DNA of 64,000 nucleotides from Pseudofrankia inefficax (GTDB taxonomy: Bacteria > Actinomycetota > Actinomycetes > Frankiales > Frankiaceae), in NCBI RefSeq assembly GCF_000166135.1, contig NC_014666.1, positions 6,262,001 to 6,326,000 of the forward strand, written 5' to 3'. Under the pieces are notes generated by a model. It was not told the origin of the DNA, searched no databases, and was given only the letters and a program-made list of their open reading frames with translations. A program made the position numbers and the translations under genes. Of this stretch, positions 22,533 to 30,842 are shown piece by piece. Position 1 is the stretch's first letter. Every line of letters starts with the position of its first letter.

Positions 22533-23288
22533 TTACTTCTTGTCCTCCTCGAAGGTCACGGTCACGTTCGTGTAGCCGAGGGCGCCGAGCAGGCCACGCA
22601 GCATCCCGGCCGTGTTGTCCTTGCCCAGGTTGACCAGCTGGCCGTCGGCGGAGGCGGCCGAGGTCATCTGCTGGGTGGCCTTGACGTAGACGTTCTTGTC
22701 CGAGCTCTGCCCGCCGAAGAAGTTGCCGATCCGGGTGAGCGCACCCCGTTGGCGGGCGACCACGTAGCTCTTCTGCAGGTCGAGGTTCGGCTTGCTCAGC
22801 GTCGGTGGCGGCAGCGTGATCGTCACGGACTTCCCGTCAGGCGAGACCTTGACCCGGCTGGCGTCGAGGCCCTTGAAGCTGACGACCGAGTCGACGGTGC
22901 CGACGCCGACGAAGAGCACCTGCTCGCCCGACAGCCAGGACGGGATGTACTTGGTGGAGCTCTGGGTGTCGACGACGACCTCGAAGTGCCCGCTGGCCGC
23001 GTGGTAGTCGTTGATCGTCTCTAGGGAACGCAGCACGGCAGGCTCACTGCGGTCGATGGTCTGATGCTTGAAGGGGTTGTGGAGGAAGGAGGGCCGCCAG
23101 CCGGCGACGAAGCTGATCGCGCTGACGGCGACCGCCAGCACGACCAACAGCGCCACGAGCCTGATCAGGCCCCCGAAGCCGGGCAGCTGCGGGCCGCGCC
23201 GGCCACCGCGGCCGGAGGCGGCATCTGGGGTGGTGGGAGGCAGGGTGCCGGTGGACTTGGTGTCCCTCCGGCCGGACTCGTCGCTCAT
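22533..23288 (-). CDS. DUF4230 membrane-anchored protein
   Basis: 251 residues. A Pro/Gly/Arg-rich cytoplasmic tail of about 40 residues is followed by one membrane helix (LIRLVALLVVLAVAVSAISFV). The outer domain begins SEPAVLRSLETINDYHAASGHFEVVVD and runs through LSGEQVLFVGVGTVDSVVSFKGLD and VTITLPPPTLSKPNLD, which is the DUF4230 pattern. The function of DUF4230 is not established; its strands suggest an extracytoplasmic domain. The ATG at 23288 was preferred to a GTG eleven codons earlier; neither has a strong ribosome binding site. It is followed by a strong hairpin. Confidence 0.75.
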   Translation of the reverse strand: MSDESGRRDTKSTGTLPPTTPDAASGRGGRRGPQLPGFGGLIRLVALLVVLAVAVSAISFVAGWRPSFLHNPFKHQTIDRSEPAVLRSLETINDYHAASGHFEVVVDTQSSTKYIPSWLSGEQVLFVGVGTVDSVVSFKGLDASRVKVSPDGKSVTITLPPPTLSKPNLDLQKSYVVARQRGALTRIGNFFGGQSSDKNVYVKATQQMTSAASADGQLVNLGKDNTAGMLRGLLGALGYTNVTVTFEEDKK

Positions 23289-23455
23289 GGCGCGGAAAGT
23301 ACCCAGAAACCCTGCTATCACGCAGGTTCGTCACCTGCAAGACAATCGCCGGGCTACAGGTTTGCCAAGATCCGGCCCAGCCACCCCCACCATCGGGCGA
23401 GCCGGCCGCCGCGACCTGCTCAGACGTCCGGATCCGACCGCGGTGGCGACGCGGC

Positions 23456-25339
23456 TCAGGCCCGAAGCTGGCCGTCGCCCGACAGCGAGAGCGCGATCGC
23501 GGTCCGGTCGTCGCTGGGCCGGCCCGGGGAATGCCGGCGCACGGCGGCGAACACGTCGTCAAGCAGCTGGCCCGGGGTGCGCCCGCCGACCCTGACCAGC
23601 TCGTCGACGAGGCGATGGCGCCCGAACAGCCGGCCCTGGTCGTCGCGGGCCTCGACCAGACCGTCGGTGTAGACGAACAGCACGTCCCCCGGCGCCAGGC
23701 TCAGCCGGCCGGCCCGCCAGGCCTCGGGCGCGGCGACCAGGCTGGACATCAGCGGTCCCGTCGATGCCAGCGGCTCCACCTCGCCCAGCCGCGCCAGCTC
23801 GTCGAGATCGGCCAGGTTGACCTCGCCGGCCAGGATCTCGAGGTCGGCCTCGCCAAGTTCCGCGCCGGCAGCCGGCTCACGGGCGACGAGCGCGCCGGCG
23901 TCCAGGCCGGCGCCGAGACCGTCGGGGTCGGCCGGGTGGTCCTCGATCGCCGCGGCGGCCATCGCCGCGTGCGCGCCGACCCGCGGCCGGGGCCGCGGGA
24001 CCGCCGTCCAGTCGGCCCGGAGCACCAGTGCGTCCGGATGGCCGGCATTGGCGTAGACCACCTCGCCGCCACGGGGGTCGACCAGCGCGACCAGCGCGGT
24101 CGCGAACGTCTCGCCGGTGTCGCCGAGCGCCTCGACCACCCACTGCACGGCGGCAGCGGGCTCCATGCCCCGGGTCAGCGCCGCGGTGAGCAGCTGCTTG
24201 AGGCGCAGCGCGAAGACGCCGGACGCGGCCCCGTGCCCGGCGACGTCGCCGACGACCACCGCGACCTGGCCGCCCGGCAGCTCGATCGCGTCGAACCAGT
24301 CGCCGGCCAGCTCGCCCTCGGCCGGGTCCACCCGGCCGAGCAGCTCCAGACCGGCCGTGTCTCGCAGCGAGGTCGGGGTGAGCGCGTCGCGCAGGGCGAG
24401 CACCGCCGGGCCCTCCTGGGCGAGCGCCTCCCACGACCGCTCGTTCTGCCGGACCAGCGTGACCAGCTGGGCGCGCATCGCCTCGACGTTGTCGGCCAGG
24501 TCGATGATCTCGCGGGGGCCGACGGCCGGGATGGTCGTGTCGTACCGGCCGGCGGCGACCGCGTTCACCGCCCAGCGCAGTTCGTTGATCGGGACGAGCA
24601 GCCAGCGCCGCGACAGGATCAGCATGAGCGCGGACATCGCCAGCAGCACCGCGACGATCGTGCCGAACGAGCTGAGCATGATGTCGCCGGAGCTCTTCAC
24701 CCGGCCGGCCGCCTCGGTCTGCTCGGCGGTGATGGCGCCGTCGAGCTTCGTCACCGCGGCGCGCAGGGCGACGAACCGGTCCCGGCTGACCGTGCCGAGT
24801 TCGAGGGTCTGGGCCTGCGCCTGCTGCCCTGCTCTCATCAACGCGATCTCGGGGATGACCGAGTCGGTCTGCCAGCGCCGGTAGGTCTCGTCGACCCGGT
24901 CGATCTGGGCGAGCAGTGTCGGGAAGTCACCCAGCCGGGCCCGCAGGTCCCGGCCACGGGCCGCGATGTCGTCGAGCGCCTTCTCGTAGGGGTCCAGCCG
25001 GTCGGAGTCGGCGGCCTGGCCTCCAGGCGACTGCGCGGCGCCAGGCGACCCGGAACCATCGGACGTCGCGGAGCCTGTCGCCGTCCCGGTGAGAACCGGC
25101 GTCACGGGGTCGCCGGAGGACATCAGCAAGCCGCGCAGCGCGTTGCGCTCGTCGACGTACGCCGTCTGCAGCTGGGCGGTCAGCGTCTCGGCCGGGTCGA
25201 GCCGGTCCGCGCGCTCGGCGGCGGCGTGGTTGGCCCGTTCCGACGAGTAGAGCGTGAGCAGCAACGTGGCCACGATCGCGATGCCGGCGAGCCCGACGAC
25301 CACCCGGATGCCGTGGCGCAGTCCCGTGGATTCACGCAC
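23456..25339 (-). CDS. Membrane-bound SpoIIE/PP2C-type Ser/Thr phosphatase with HAMP
   Basis: 627 residues. TM1 (about 12-32) and TM2 (about 222-244) frame a 190-residue outer sensor of four-helix type, itself interrupted by a Gly/Ser-rich insert. A HAMP region follows (LLVPINELRWAVNAVAAGRY), then a linker helix and the PP2C_SIG phosphatase: AGDWFDAIELPGG, VGDVAGHG (metal Asp) and YTDGLVEARDD near the end. Such proteins dephosphorylate anti-anti-sigma factors. Unusually, about 100 Asp/Glu/Ala-rich residues are inserted between NAGHPDALVLR and TGPLMSSLV, splitting the catalytic domain. The GTG start has GGAGGGG upstream. No anti-sigma gene is adjacent. Confidence 0.85.
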   Translation of the reverse strand: MRESTGLRHGIRVVVGLAGIAIVATLLLTLYSSERANHAAAERADRLDPAETLTAQLQTAYVDERNALRGLLMSSGDPVTPVLTGTATGSATSDGSGSPGAAQSPGGQAADSDRLDPYEKALDDIAARGRDLRARLGDFPTLLAQIDRVDETYRRWQTDSVIPEIALMRAGQQAQAQTLELGTVSRDRFVALRAAVTKLDGAITAEQTEAAGRVKSSGDIMLSSFGTIVAVLLAMSALMLILSRRWLLVPINELRWAVNAVAAGRYDTTIPAVGPREIIDLADNVEAMRAQLVTLVRQNERSWEALAQEGPAVLALRDALTPTSLRDTAGLELLGRVDPAEGELAGDWFDAIELPGGQVAVVVGDVAGHGAASGVFALRLKQLLTAALTRGMEPAAAVQWVVEALGDTGETFATALVALVDPRGGEVVYANAGHPDALVLRADWTAVPRPRPRVGAHAAMAAAAIEDHPADPDGLGAGLDAGALVAREPAAGAELGEADLEILAGEVNLADLDELARLGEVEPLASTGPLMSSLVAAPEAWRAGRLSLAPGDVLFVYTDGLVEARDDQGRLFGRHRLVDELVRVGGRTPGQLLDDVFAAVRRHSPGRPSDDRTAIALSLSGDGQLRA

Positions 25340-25787
25340 GGTCTCACCCCTCCTGGCATCCGCGGCGGCGCTGCCCGATGCGCCGGCACCTGCTCGGCGC
25401 GGCCCCGCCGCCCAAGCGCGAGGCCGCTCTGGTCGGCCGTTGGGTCGTTCGCCCGCCTCTCACGACGTCCGTCACCCGAGTGGGCTGGCAGGTCCCGGCC
25501 AGGCGGACATTGAGGGCCATTGTCGCCCGGCCCTCGTAGCGGGGCGCCGCGGGGCCGATGCCATGACGCGCCGTCACGGGTGCGGGCGGCCCCACAGATC
25601 CGTTGCTCCGCGTCGGTGACCAGGCCACACCGGACCGTGCGGCCCGGTACGGCCAGCCCAACGGTGGGTAGGTCTCGACCACAGCCACCCACCGTTACCG
25701 ACCGAGAGCTTCGCGTACCGATCGACAGCCGCCACGCCTGGCAACTTCCGGCCGGGACAGCGAGACCTCGCGGGAGGAAGCACTCCG
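25340..25787. other. Divergent intergenic region with two dyads
   Basis: 448 bp between the phosphatase and the ABC transporter genes, with no supported gene. GAGGGCC/GGCCCTC (25512-25535) is a 7-bp hairpin. The perfect dyad at 25660-25696 lies near the ABC side. The rest shows ordinary GC-rich intergenic sequence. Confidence 0.5.
25660..25696. promoter_or_regulatory. Perfect 10-bp inverted repeat upstream of the ABC operon
   Basis: AACGGTGGGT (25660-25669) and ACCCACCGTT (25687-25696) are exact complements separated by 17 bases, about 90 bp before the ABC ATPase start. The arms would be about 27 bp (centre to centre) apart on the helix. It could be an operator or a transcript hairpin. Confidence 0.4.
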
Positions 25788-27194
25788 ATGACGCCGGGCG
25801 ACCGCAGAGACCTGGGCCGGCGCGGACGGGGCAACCGGGTCGCCGAGGTCCGGGAGCCGAGCCGCTCGATCTTCCCGAACCTGGAGAACCTGCGGCTACC
25901 GCACCCGATCCACGGCCACCTGCACCTGCCACACCTGCACCTGCCGCACCGGGACCCGCACCGGGACCCCGCGTCGGGCGCCGGGCGCCGGCCGGACGCG
26001 GCGATCTGGACCCGTGGGCTCACCAAGTGCCACGACCACCGCGTCTCGGTCGACCATCTGGACCTCGACGTGCCGGTGGGCTCGTTGTCCGGATTCGTCG
26101 GGCCCAACGGTGCCGGGAAGTCGACGACGCTGCGGATGCTGCTCGGGCTGGTCACGCCGACAGAGGGGGTCGGCTACGTGCTCGGCGAGCCGGTGAGCCA
26201 CCCGGAGCGGTACCTCTCCCATGTCGGCGCCATGATCGAGGGCCCGACCTTCCACCCCGGGCTGTCCGGCCGGCAGAACCTGCGCCAGCTCGCGTTGCTG
26301 CGCGGGGTGGACAGGCACCGGATCTACGAGGTGCTGCGGATGGTCCGGCTGACCGGCCGGGCCGGCGACCCGTTCGCGACCTACTCGCTGGGCATGAAGC
26401 AGCGGCTCGGCATCGCCGCCGCGCTGCTTCCCGACCCGGAGCTGCTGATCCTCGACGAGCCGACGAACGGGCTGGACCCCGCCGGCATCCGGGAGATCCG
26501 CGCGCTGTTGCGCGAGCTGGCGGACGGCGGGATGACCGTCTTCGTCTCCAGCCACCTGCTCTCCGAGATCGAGCAGATCTGCGACCACGTCGTCATGATT
26601 CGCGGCGGCAAGCTGCTCTACCAGGGCCGGACGGGCGACCTGCTCGCGGTCGGGGACCCGCACATCCTGCTGGCGCCCGAGTGCGGCGCCGACGCGCGCC
26701 GGCTGCTGCACGTGCTCGCCGGGTTCGGGGTGCGCGCGGAGATCAGGCTGGACGGTCCGCCGAAGGTGGCCGCCGGCTCCTGCGACCAGCGCACCCTGGT
26801 GGTCGCGCACGCCCCGGAGCGGATGGCGGCCGACCTGAACCGGGCCGCGATGAACGCCGGCATCGCGCTGCGCGGGCTGCGCACCCACCGGCCCAGCCTG
26901 GAGGAGACCTTCCTGCGCGCCACCGGCGCCGCCGACGGAGACACCGAAGCGGCCGAGCAGGCGACCGAGGCCGCACCGCGCCGCGGGCGCGCCGGCCGCT
27001 CGTCGACAGGGCCGCGGCCCAACCTGCTGGCGCCTCCCTACCCGTCCGAAGAAGGGGAACCGGCGAGCGCCGGGCGGCCGCGACGGCGCTGGGCCCGCCC
27101 TCACGCGTCCGAGCCGTACCCGCACGACGGCGACCCGGCCCGACCGGGCGCGAACCACCGGGCCGGGACCAGGCGGCCCAGGGGAGGTCACTGA
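25788..27194 (+). CDS. ABC transporter ATP-binding protein
   Basis: 468 residues, larger than the usual 300. The ATPase core spans about 72-300: Walker A GPNGAGKS (105-112), signature YSLGMKQRLGIAAALL, Walker B LLILDEPTNGLDP, and the switch His in VSSHLLSEIEQ. This matches exporters of the CcmA/NatA/bacitracin-resistance (BcrA) class. The N-terminal 60 residues hold a His/Pro/Leu-rich repeat (HLHLPHLHLPHRDPHRD) and the C-terminal 85 residues are Arg/Pro-rich; both look disordered. GGAGGA lies upstream of the ATG. Its stop overlaps the permease ATG, so the two make one transporter. Substrate unknown. Confidence 0.88.
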   Translation: MTPGDRRDLGRRGRGNRVAEVREPSRSIFPNLENLRLPHPIHGHLHLPHLHLPHRDPHRDPASGAGRRPDAAIWTRGLTKCHDHRVSVDHLDLDVPVGSLSGFVGPNGAGKSTTLRMLLGLVTPTEGVGYVLGEPVSHPERYLSHVGAMIEGPTFHPGLSGRQNLRQLALLRGVDRHRIYEVLRMVRLTGRAGDPFATYSLGMKQRLGIAAALLPDPELLILDEPTNGLDPAGIREIRALLRELADGGMTVFVSSHLLSEIEQICDHVVMIRGGKLLYQGRTGDLLAVGDPHILLAPECGADARRLLHVLAGFGVRAEIRLDGPPKVAAGSCDQRTLVVAHAPERMAADLNRAAMNAGIALRGLRTHRPSLEETFLRATGAADGDTEAAEQATEAAPRRGRAGRSSTGPRPNLLAPPYPSEEGEPASAGRPRRRWARPHASEPYPHDGDPARPGANHRAGTRRPRGGH

Positions 27195-27979
27195 TGTTCC
27201 GAGCGTTCCTGGCCGAATGGCCCCAGCTGCTGCGCCGGCGGTTCGTCGTCGGCACCTTCGGCGCGACGGCGGCCATCGCGGCGCTCGGTGCCGTGCTGAC
27301 CTTCGTCGCCAGCGACGGGCGCCAGATCTACGCCGAGATGCCCCGCAACGACGAGCTGGCCCGGCCCGAGGGCATGGTCCAGGGGCTGAACGCGATCAGC
27401 ATCCTGCTCGGCGTCGTCGGGCTGTGCGTGGTCGCCTCCTCGCTGGCCGGCGACTACAGCCGGGGGACCCTGCGCAACCAGCTCGTCGCCCAGCCCCGCC
27501 GGCTGCGCCTGCTGCTCGGTAAATGCCTGGCGCTGGGGGCGTTCATCGCGCTGGTCGTGCTCGCGGCCGCGGTCGTCAGCGTGGCGCTGTCGTTCGCCCT
27601 CGCGCCGATCAAGAACGTCTCGACGGGTGCCTGGACCTCCCTCGCGGGGCTGGGCGAGTTCGGCAAGGCGGTGCTCAACAACATGCTGAACGCCTGGGGG
27701 TTCGGCGTGCTCGGGGCGCTCGCCGCGATCGTGTTCCGATCACCGGCGGCCTCGATCTCGGTCGGGGTGGCCTACGTCCTGCCCATCGAGATCATCGTCA
27801 GCGGAATCTGGCGCCCCGCCGAGAGCTGGCTGCCCGGCCAGCTGCTGCAGGACATCGCGAACGGCGGCTACGGCTACGCCACCGCGTACGGGGATGCCGG
27901 CCTGCGGGTCCTGTGCTACGGCGCGGTCGCGGTGCTCATCACCGCGCTGCTGTTCCGCTACCGGGACATGACCTCCTGA
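27194..27979 (+). CDS. ABC-2 type transporter permease
   Basis: 261 residues with about six membrane helices: near residues 20-40, 65-88, 108-132, 150-170, 178-198 and 238-256. SLAGDYSRGTLRNQLVAQPRRLRLLLGK is the typical cytoplasmic loop of ABC-2 permeases (DYxxGTLR). The ATG shares a base with the stop of the ATPase gene and is preceded by GGGGAGG. It works with the upstream ATPase as a homodimeric or heterodimeric exporter. The 3' end overlaps the convergent flippase gene by 22 bases, which leaves no room for an intergenic terminator. Confidence 0.85.
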   Translation: MFRAFLAEWPQLLRRRFVVGTFGATAAIAALGAVLTFVASDGRQIYAEMPRNDELARPEGMVQGLNAISILLGVVGLCVVASSLAGDYSRGTLRNQLVAQPRRLRLLLGKCLALGAFIALVVLAAAVVSVALSFALAPIKNVSTGAWTSLAGLGEFGKAVLNNMLNAWGFGVLGALAAIVFRSPAASISVGVAYVLPIEIIVSGIWRPAESWLPGQLLQDIANGGYGYATAYGDAGLRVLCYGAVAVLITALLFRYRDMTS

Positions 27980-29352
27980 ACGACCGGGACCCCCGGCTGG
28001 GCCGGCACCGCCAGCTCGGCGCGCACCGCCGGTCGGGACGCCACCCGGCCGGCGTGCAGCAGGCGCACCACCAGCGCCCCGGTCAGCATCGCGGCGAGGG
28101 TCTGGCACACGAGGCCGGCGACCGCCGTCCTCATGATCGCCCCGTCCGCCAGCGTGAGGACCACGATCGTCAACGGCGTGCAGACCGCGAGGACCCAGAC
28201 GACCTTCCGGTAGCCGGCGCCCAGCAGGTAGGAGGCGAACATCAACGTGACGGACAGGGCCGTCATGGCGAGCGCGAGCACCGGCAGCGCGGGGGCGGCG
28301 GCCGTCAGCTTCGGCCCGAACAGCACCGCGAGGATCCCGTGGCCGGCGACCACGCCGGCACCCGCCAGCAGCAGCCCGGGCGCTACGACGATGCTCAGCG
28401 CCATCGCCAGCGCCCGGCCAGCCGACTCCCCCGCCTGCCGTCGCCGCGCCGCCTCGGCGAGCAGGTAGTTCGCCACCGCCAGCCCGATGAAGACCGGGAT
28501 CTTGCTGGCGGTCGAGATCGCCGCGTAGCCGCCGACGCCCTCCGGGTTGCGCCAGCCGACGATGACCACGTCGATGTTCTGCAGCACCGCGAGCGGGGCC
28601 AGCGTGGCGAGCGCCACCGAGGTGTCGGCGATCAGGACCTCGCGGGTCCGCCGCGTGACGGCCGGTGCCGCCAGCGCCGGCCTCGGCGCGGCGGGAACGG
28701 TCTGGTCCCCGCCGGTCGCCCAGCCCGGGGAGGGTGTCCGGGCCGCCGTCCACCGGGCGAACTCGCCGGCCAGCGCGAGGCCGAGCACGAGACCGAGCCC
28801 GGCGCCGTTCACGCCGAGCCCGACGGCGGCGAGCACGACGATGCCGACGAACCGGAACGCCGCCTCGAGGATCACGTTGCGCGCCAGCCCCAGGTAGTTG
28901 CGCCGGGCCTGGAGCAGCCCGCGCTCGACGCACACGCCGACCCACACCGAGGCCGCGATGGCCGCCTCGGCGATCGCGAACGGGTGCGGGTAGGACAGCA
29001 GCACGGCGACCGGCTTACACACCGCGATCGCCACCACCGCCGCGCCAACGGTCGAGAACCCGATCACGTTCCGGAGCTTGCGGATCCAGCCCCAGCGCAG
29101 GCTGCGGGTGTTGTCGAGCTGCCCCAGGTCACGGTGCACGACGGCGTTCAGCACGGCCAGGCCGACAACCGAGAGGACCATGTAGATATTCGTCTGCTCG
29201 ACCACGGCGCCGTAACCGCGCGTGCTCAGGACTCTGGCCAGCACGAGGTTCATCACAAGATTGAAGAAGTTCGCGACGGCCCCGGCCGCGGCAAGTGCCA
29301 CCGGCCCACGCAACAGCTCGGCGACCAACTCGCGTCGCGCCGCCACCGCCAT
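27958..29352 (-). CDS. MOP-superfamily polysaccharide/lipid flippase, copy 1
   Basis: 464 residues with twelve or so hydrophobic helices. The N-terminal LLRGPVALAAAGAVANFFNLVMNLVLARVLSTRGYG layout is that of Wzx/MviN-like oligosaccharide flippases. The ATG at 29352 (MAVAARREL) was chosen over one 13 codons earlier because GAAAGG precedes it and because the paralog at 36089-37723 aligns from the same point. Copy 1 and copy 2 share long stretches such as LLSYPHP, AIAEAAIAA, VCVERGLLQAR and VIVGWRNP. It is third in a run with the GT2-AftD fusion and the acyltransferase-like gene, so it probably flips their undecaprenyl- or decaprenyl-linked product. Confidence 0.82.
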   Translation of the reverse strand: MAVAARRELVAELLRGPVALAAAGAVANFFNLVMNLVLARVLSTRGYGAVVEQTNIYMVLSVVGLAVLNAVVHRDLGQLDNTRSLRWGWIRKLRNVIGFSTVGAAVVAIAVCKPVAVLLSYPHPFAIAEAAIAASVWVGVCVERGLLQARRNYLGLARNVILEAAFRFVGIVVLAAVGLGVNGAGLGLVLGLALAGEFARWTAARTPSPGWATGGDQTVPAAPRPALAAPAVTRRTREVLIADTSVALATLAPLAVLQNIDVVIVGWRNPEGVGGYAAISTASKIPVFIGLAVANYLLAEAARRRQAGESAGRALAMALSIVVAPGLLLAGAGVVAGHGILAVLFGPKLTAAAPALPVLALAMTALSVTLMFASYLLGAGYRKVVWVLAVCTPLTIVVLTLADGAIMRTAVAGLVCQTLAAMLTGALVVRLLHAGRVASRPAVRAELAVPAQPGVPVVQEVMSR

Positions 29353-29455
29353 CGTCGGACCTTTCCCCGTGACCTTGCCGGCCAATATCATCCGGACCCG
29401 GACAATCCTATTCGCCCGTTACCTCCGCGGCCACCGCGCCAATCTCGTCGCGATA

Positions 29456-30802
29456 TCAATGAGAACCACCGTGCGCGGATCGCGCGGCGGCGACGGCCTC
29501 GGCCGGCACGCCCGGCTCCGCGAGTTCGGACACCGCGGCCAGAAAAAGACCGACGAACTCGCGCGCCGATCTCCCGTCGAACAGTTCATGGGTGTGGCAG
29601 AAGGTCAGATGGAGGCGGCCACCCATCCGGGTGGCGTGCAGGACCAGGCCCTGCGGCATCCGGACCGTCGCCGTGAAATGCAGGTCCAGCAGCCGGGGGC
29701 CGTCCACGCCGACGGTCAGGTCGGCCGGCACGTGGCCGAGGCTGCCCACCGCCGCCGTGGGCATGAGCGCGGGCCGCACCGCCGCGACCGCGAGCCGCAG
29801 CAGCGCCAGGCGGGGGCGGGCCGGCGCCGCGTGTAGCAGCCGCTCCACCAGGAGGCGCGCCCGGCCCGGTGCGGCCGGCGCCGGGCGGGCCTTCAGCGCC
29901 GTCGTCCGGTCGACGACGAGCGCGAGCAGCCGTGACGGCGTCGCCCGCAGCACCGCGTCGCTGGAAATGATCGCGAACCCGGTGGACACCCCGTCGACCT
30001 GGCCGGTCTCCACCCCGCGGACCGGGACTCTGACCCGCAGGGTGGCGCTGGCCTGGCCACGCCGGGCGTTCCACCGCTCGGCGGCGAGGTGCCCGGCCGC
30101 GACGAGCACGTCGTTGACGGTGGGGACCCGGCCGTCGGCCAGCCGCGCGGGCCGCGGCGCGGAGATCACCTCGGGCACGAAGGCGAAGCCGGTGAGCCCT
30201 GGGCGCCCGACCGGGCGCAGAAACCGCCTGCGCGGCGTGACCCGGCGCAGCACTCGGGCGCGCAGCCAGACCCCGGCGCCCGCGCGGGGCGCCGGACTCC
30301 GGTCACGGGCGCCGGGCGAGGCGGCGGGGACGGCCGGCGGCTGGTAGGCCGCCATCGTCTCGGTCAGCAGGGTGAGCAGACCGCTGCCGTCCACCGCCAG
30401 GTGGTGCGCGGCGATGCCGATCCAGTCACCGTCCGCGTGGTGCGCCACGAGCAGGTGCGCCAGCGGTGCCCGGCGCAGGTCGATGCTGCGGATGACGTCG
30501 CCCAGCTCGCGCCAGGCGTCCTCCCGGGTCGCCGCGGCGACCTCCGTCACGGCGGCGGCCCGCGGGTCCGGCAGGTGCAGCCAGCCGCCGGAGCCGGCCC
30601 GGTCCGTCAGCTCGGACCTGGTGGCCCGGTGGAGGGCGAACACGGTCGACGCGGCCGACGCGAGCTCGCCCGCGTCGAGGTGCCCGTCGGTCCGGCCCAG
30701 CAGCGCGACGGCCACCGGGGCGTCGCGTCGATCCGACGCCAGCAGCACGTGCTCAGGCAACGTCAGTGGACGTCGCGTCCCGCCGATTGCCGCCGCGTTC
30801 AC
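29456..30802 (-). CDS. Acyltransferase-like protein with HHxxxDG motif (condensation/WS-DGAT fold)
   Basis: 448 residues. AAHHLAVDGSGLL near residue 145 is the HHxxxDG catalytic motif of condensation domains, PapA acyltransferases and wax ester/diacylglycerol acyltransferases. A second-half segment, PTVNDVLVAAGHLAAERWN, then SLRVRVPVRG-type strands, fits the two-lobe chloramphenicol acetyltransferase fold. No carrier-protein or adenylation domain is attached. The GTG at 30802 has GGGGGAGAT eight bases upstream; an ATG nine bases earlier would sit too close to that site. It follows the GT2-AftD gene by 40 bases and precedes a flippase, so it may acylate a sugar or glycolipid. The acceptor is unknown. 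Confidence 0.72.
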   Translation of the reverse strand: MNAAAIGGTRRPLTLPEHVLLASDRRDAPVAVALLGRTDGHLDAGELASAASTVFALHRATRSELTDRAGSGGWLHLPDPRAAAVTEVAAATREDAWRELGDVIRSIDLRRAPLAHLLVAHHADGDWIGIAAHHLAVDGSGLLTLLTETMAAYQPPAVPAASPGARDRSPAPRAGAGVWLRARVLRRVTPRRRFLRPVGRPGLTGFAFVPEVISAPRPARLADGRVPTVNDVLVAAGHLAAERWNARRGQASATLRVRVPVRGVETGQVDGVSTGFAIISSDAVLRATPSRLLALVVDRTTALKARPAPAAPGRARLLVERLLHAAPARPRLALLRLAVAAVRPALMPTAAVGSLGHVPADLTVGVDGPRLLDLHFTATVRMPQGLVLHATRMGGRLHLTFCHTHELFDGRSAREFVGLFLAAVSELAEPGVPAEAVAAARSAHGGSH

Positions 30803-30842
30803 GGTTCCCATCTCCCCCGGCACGTCAGTGAATCCAATCCGT

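Noticed and set aside
23531-25513. A 660-codon open frame opposite the SpoIIE phosphatase
   Set aside because: No motif or start site; the phosphatase frame explains the region.
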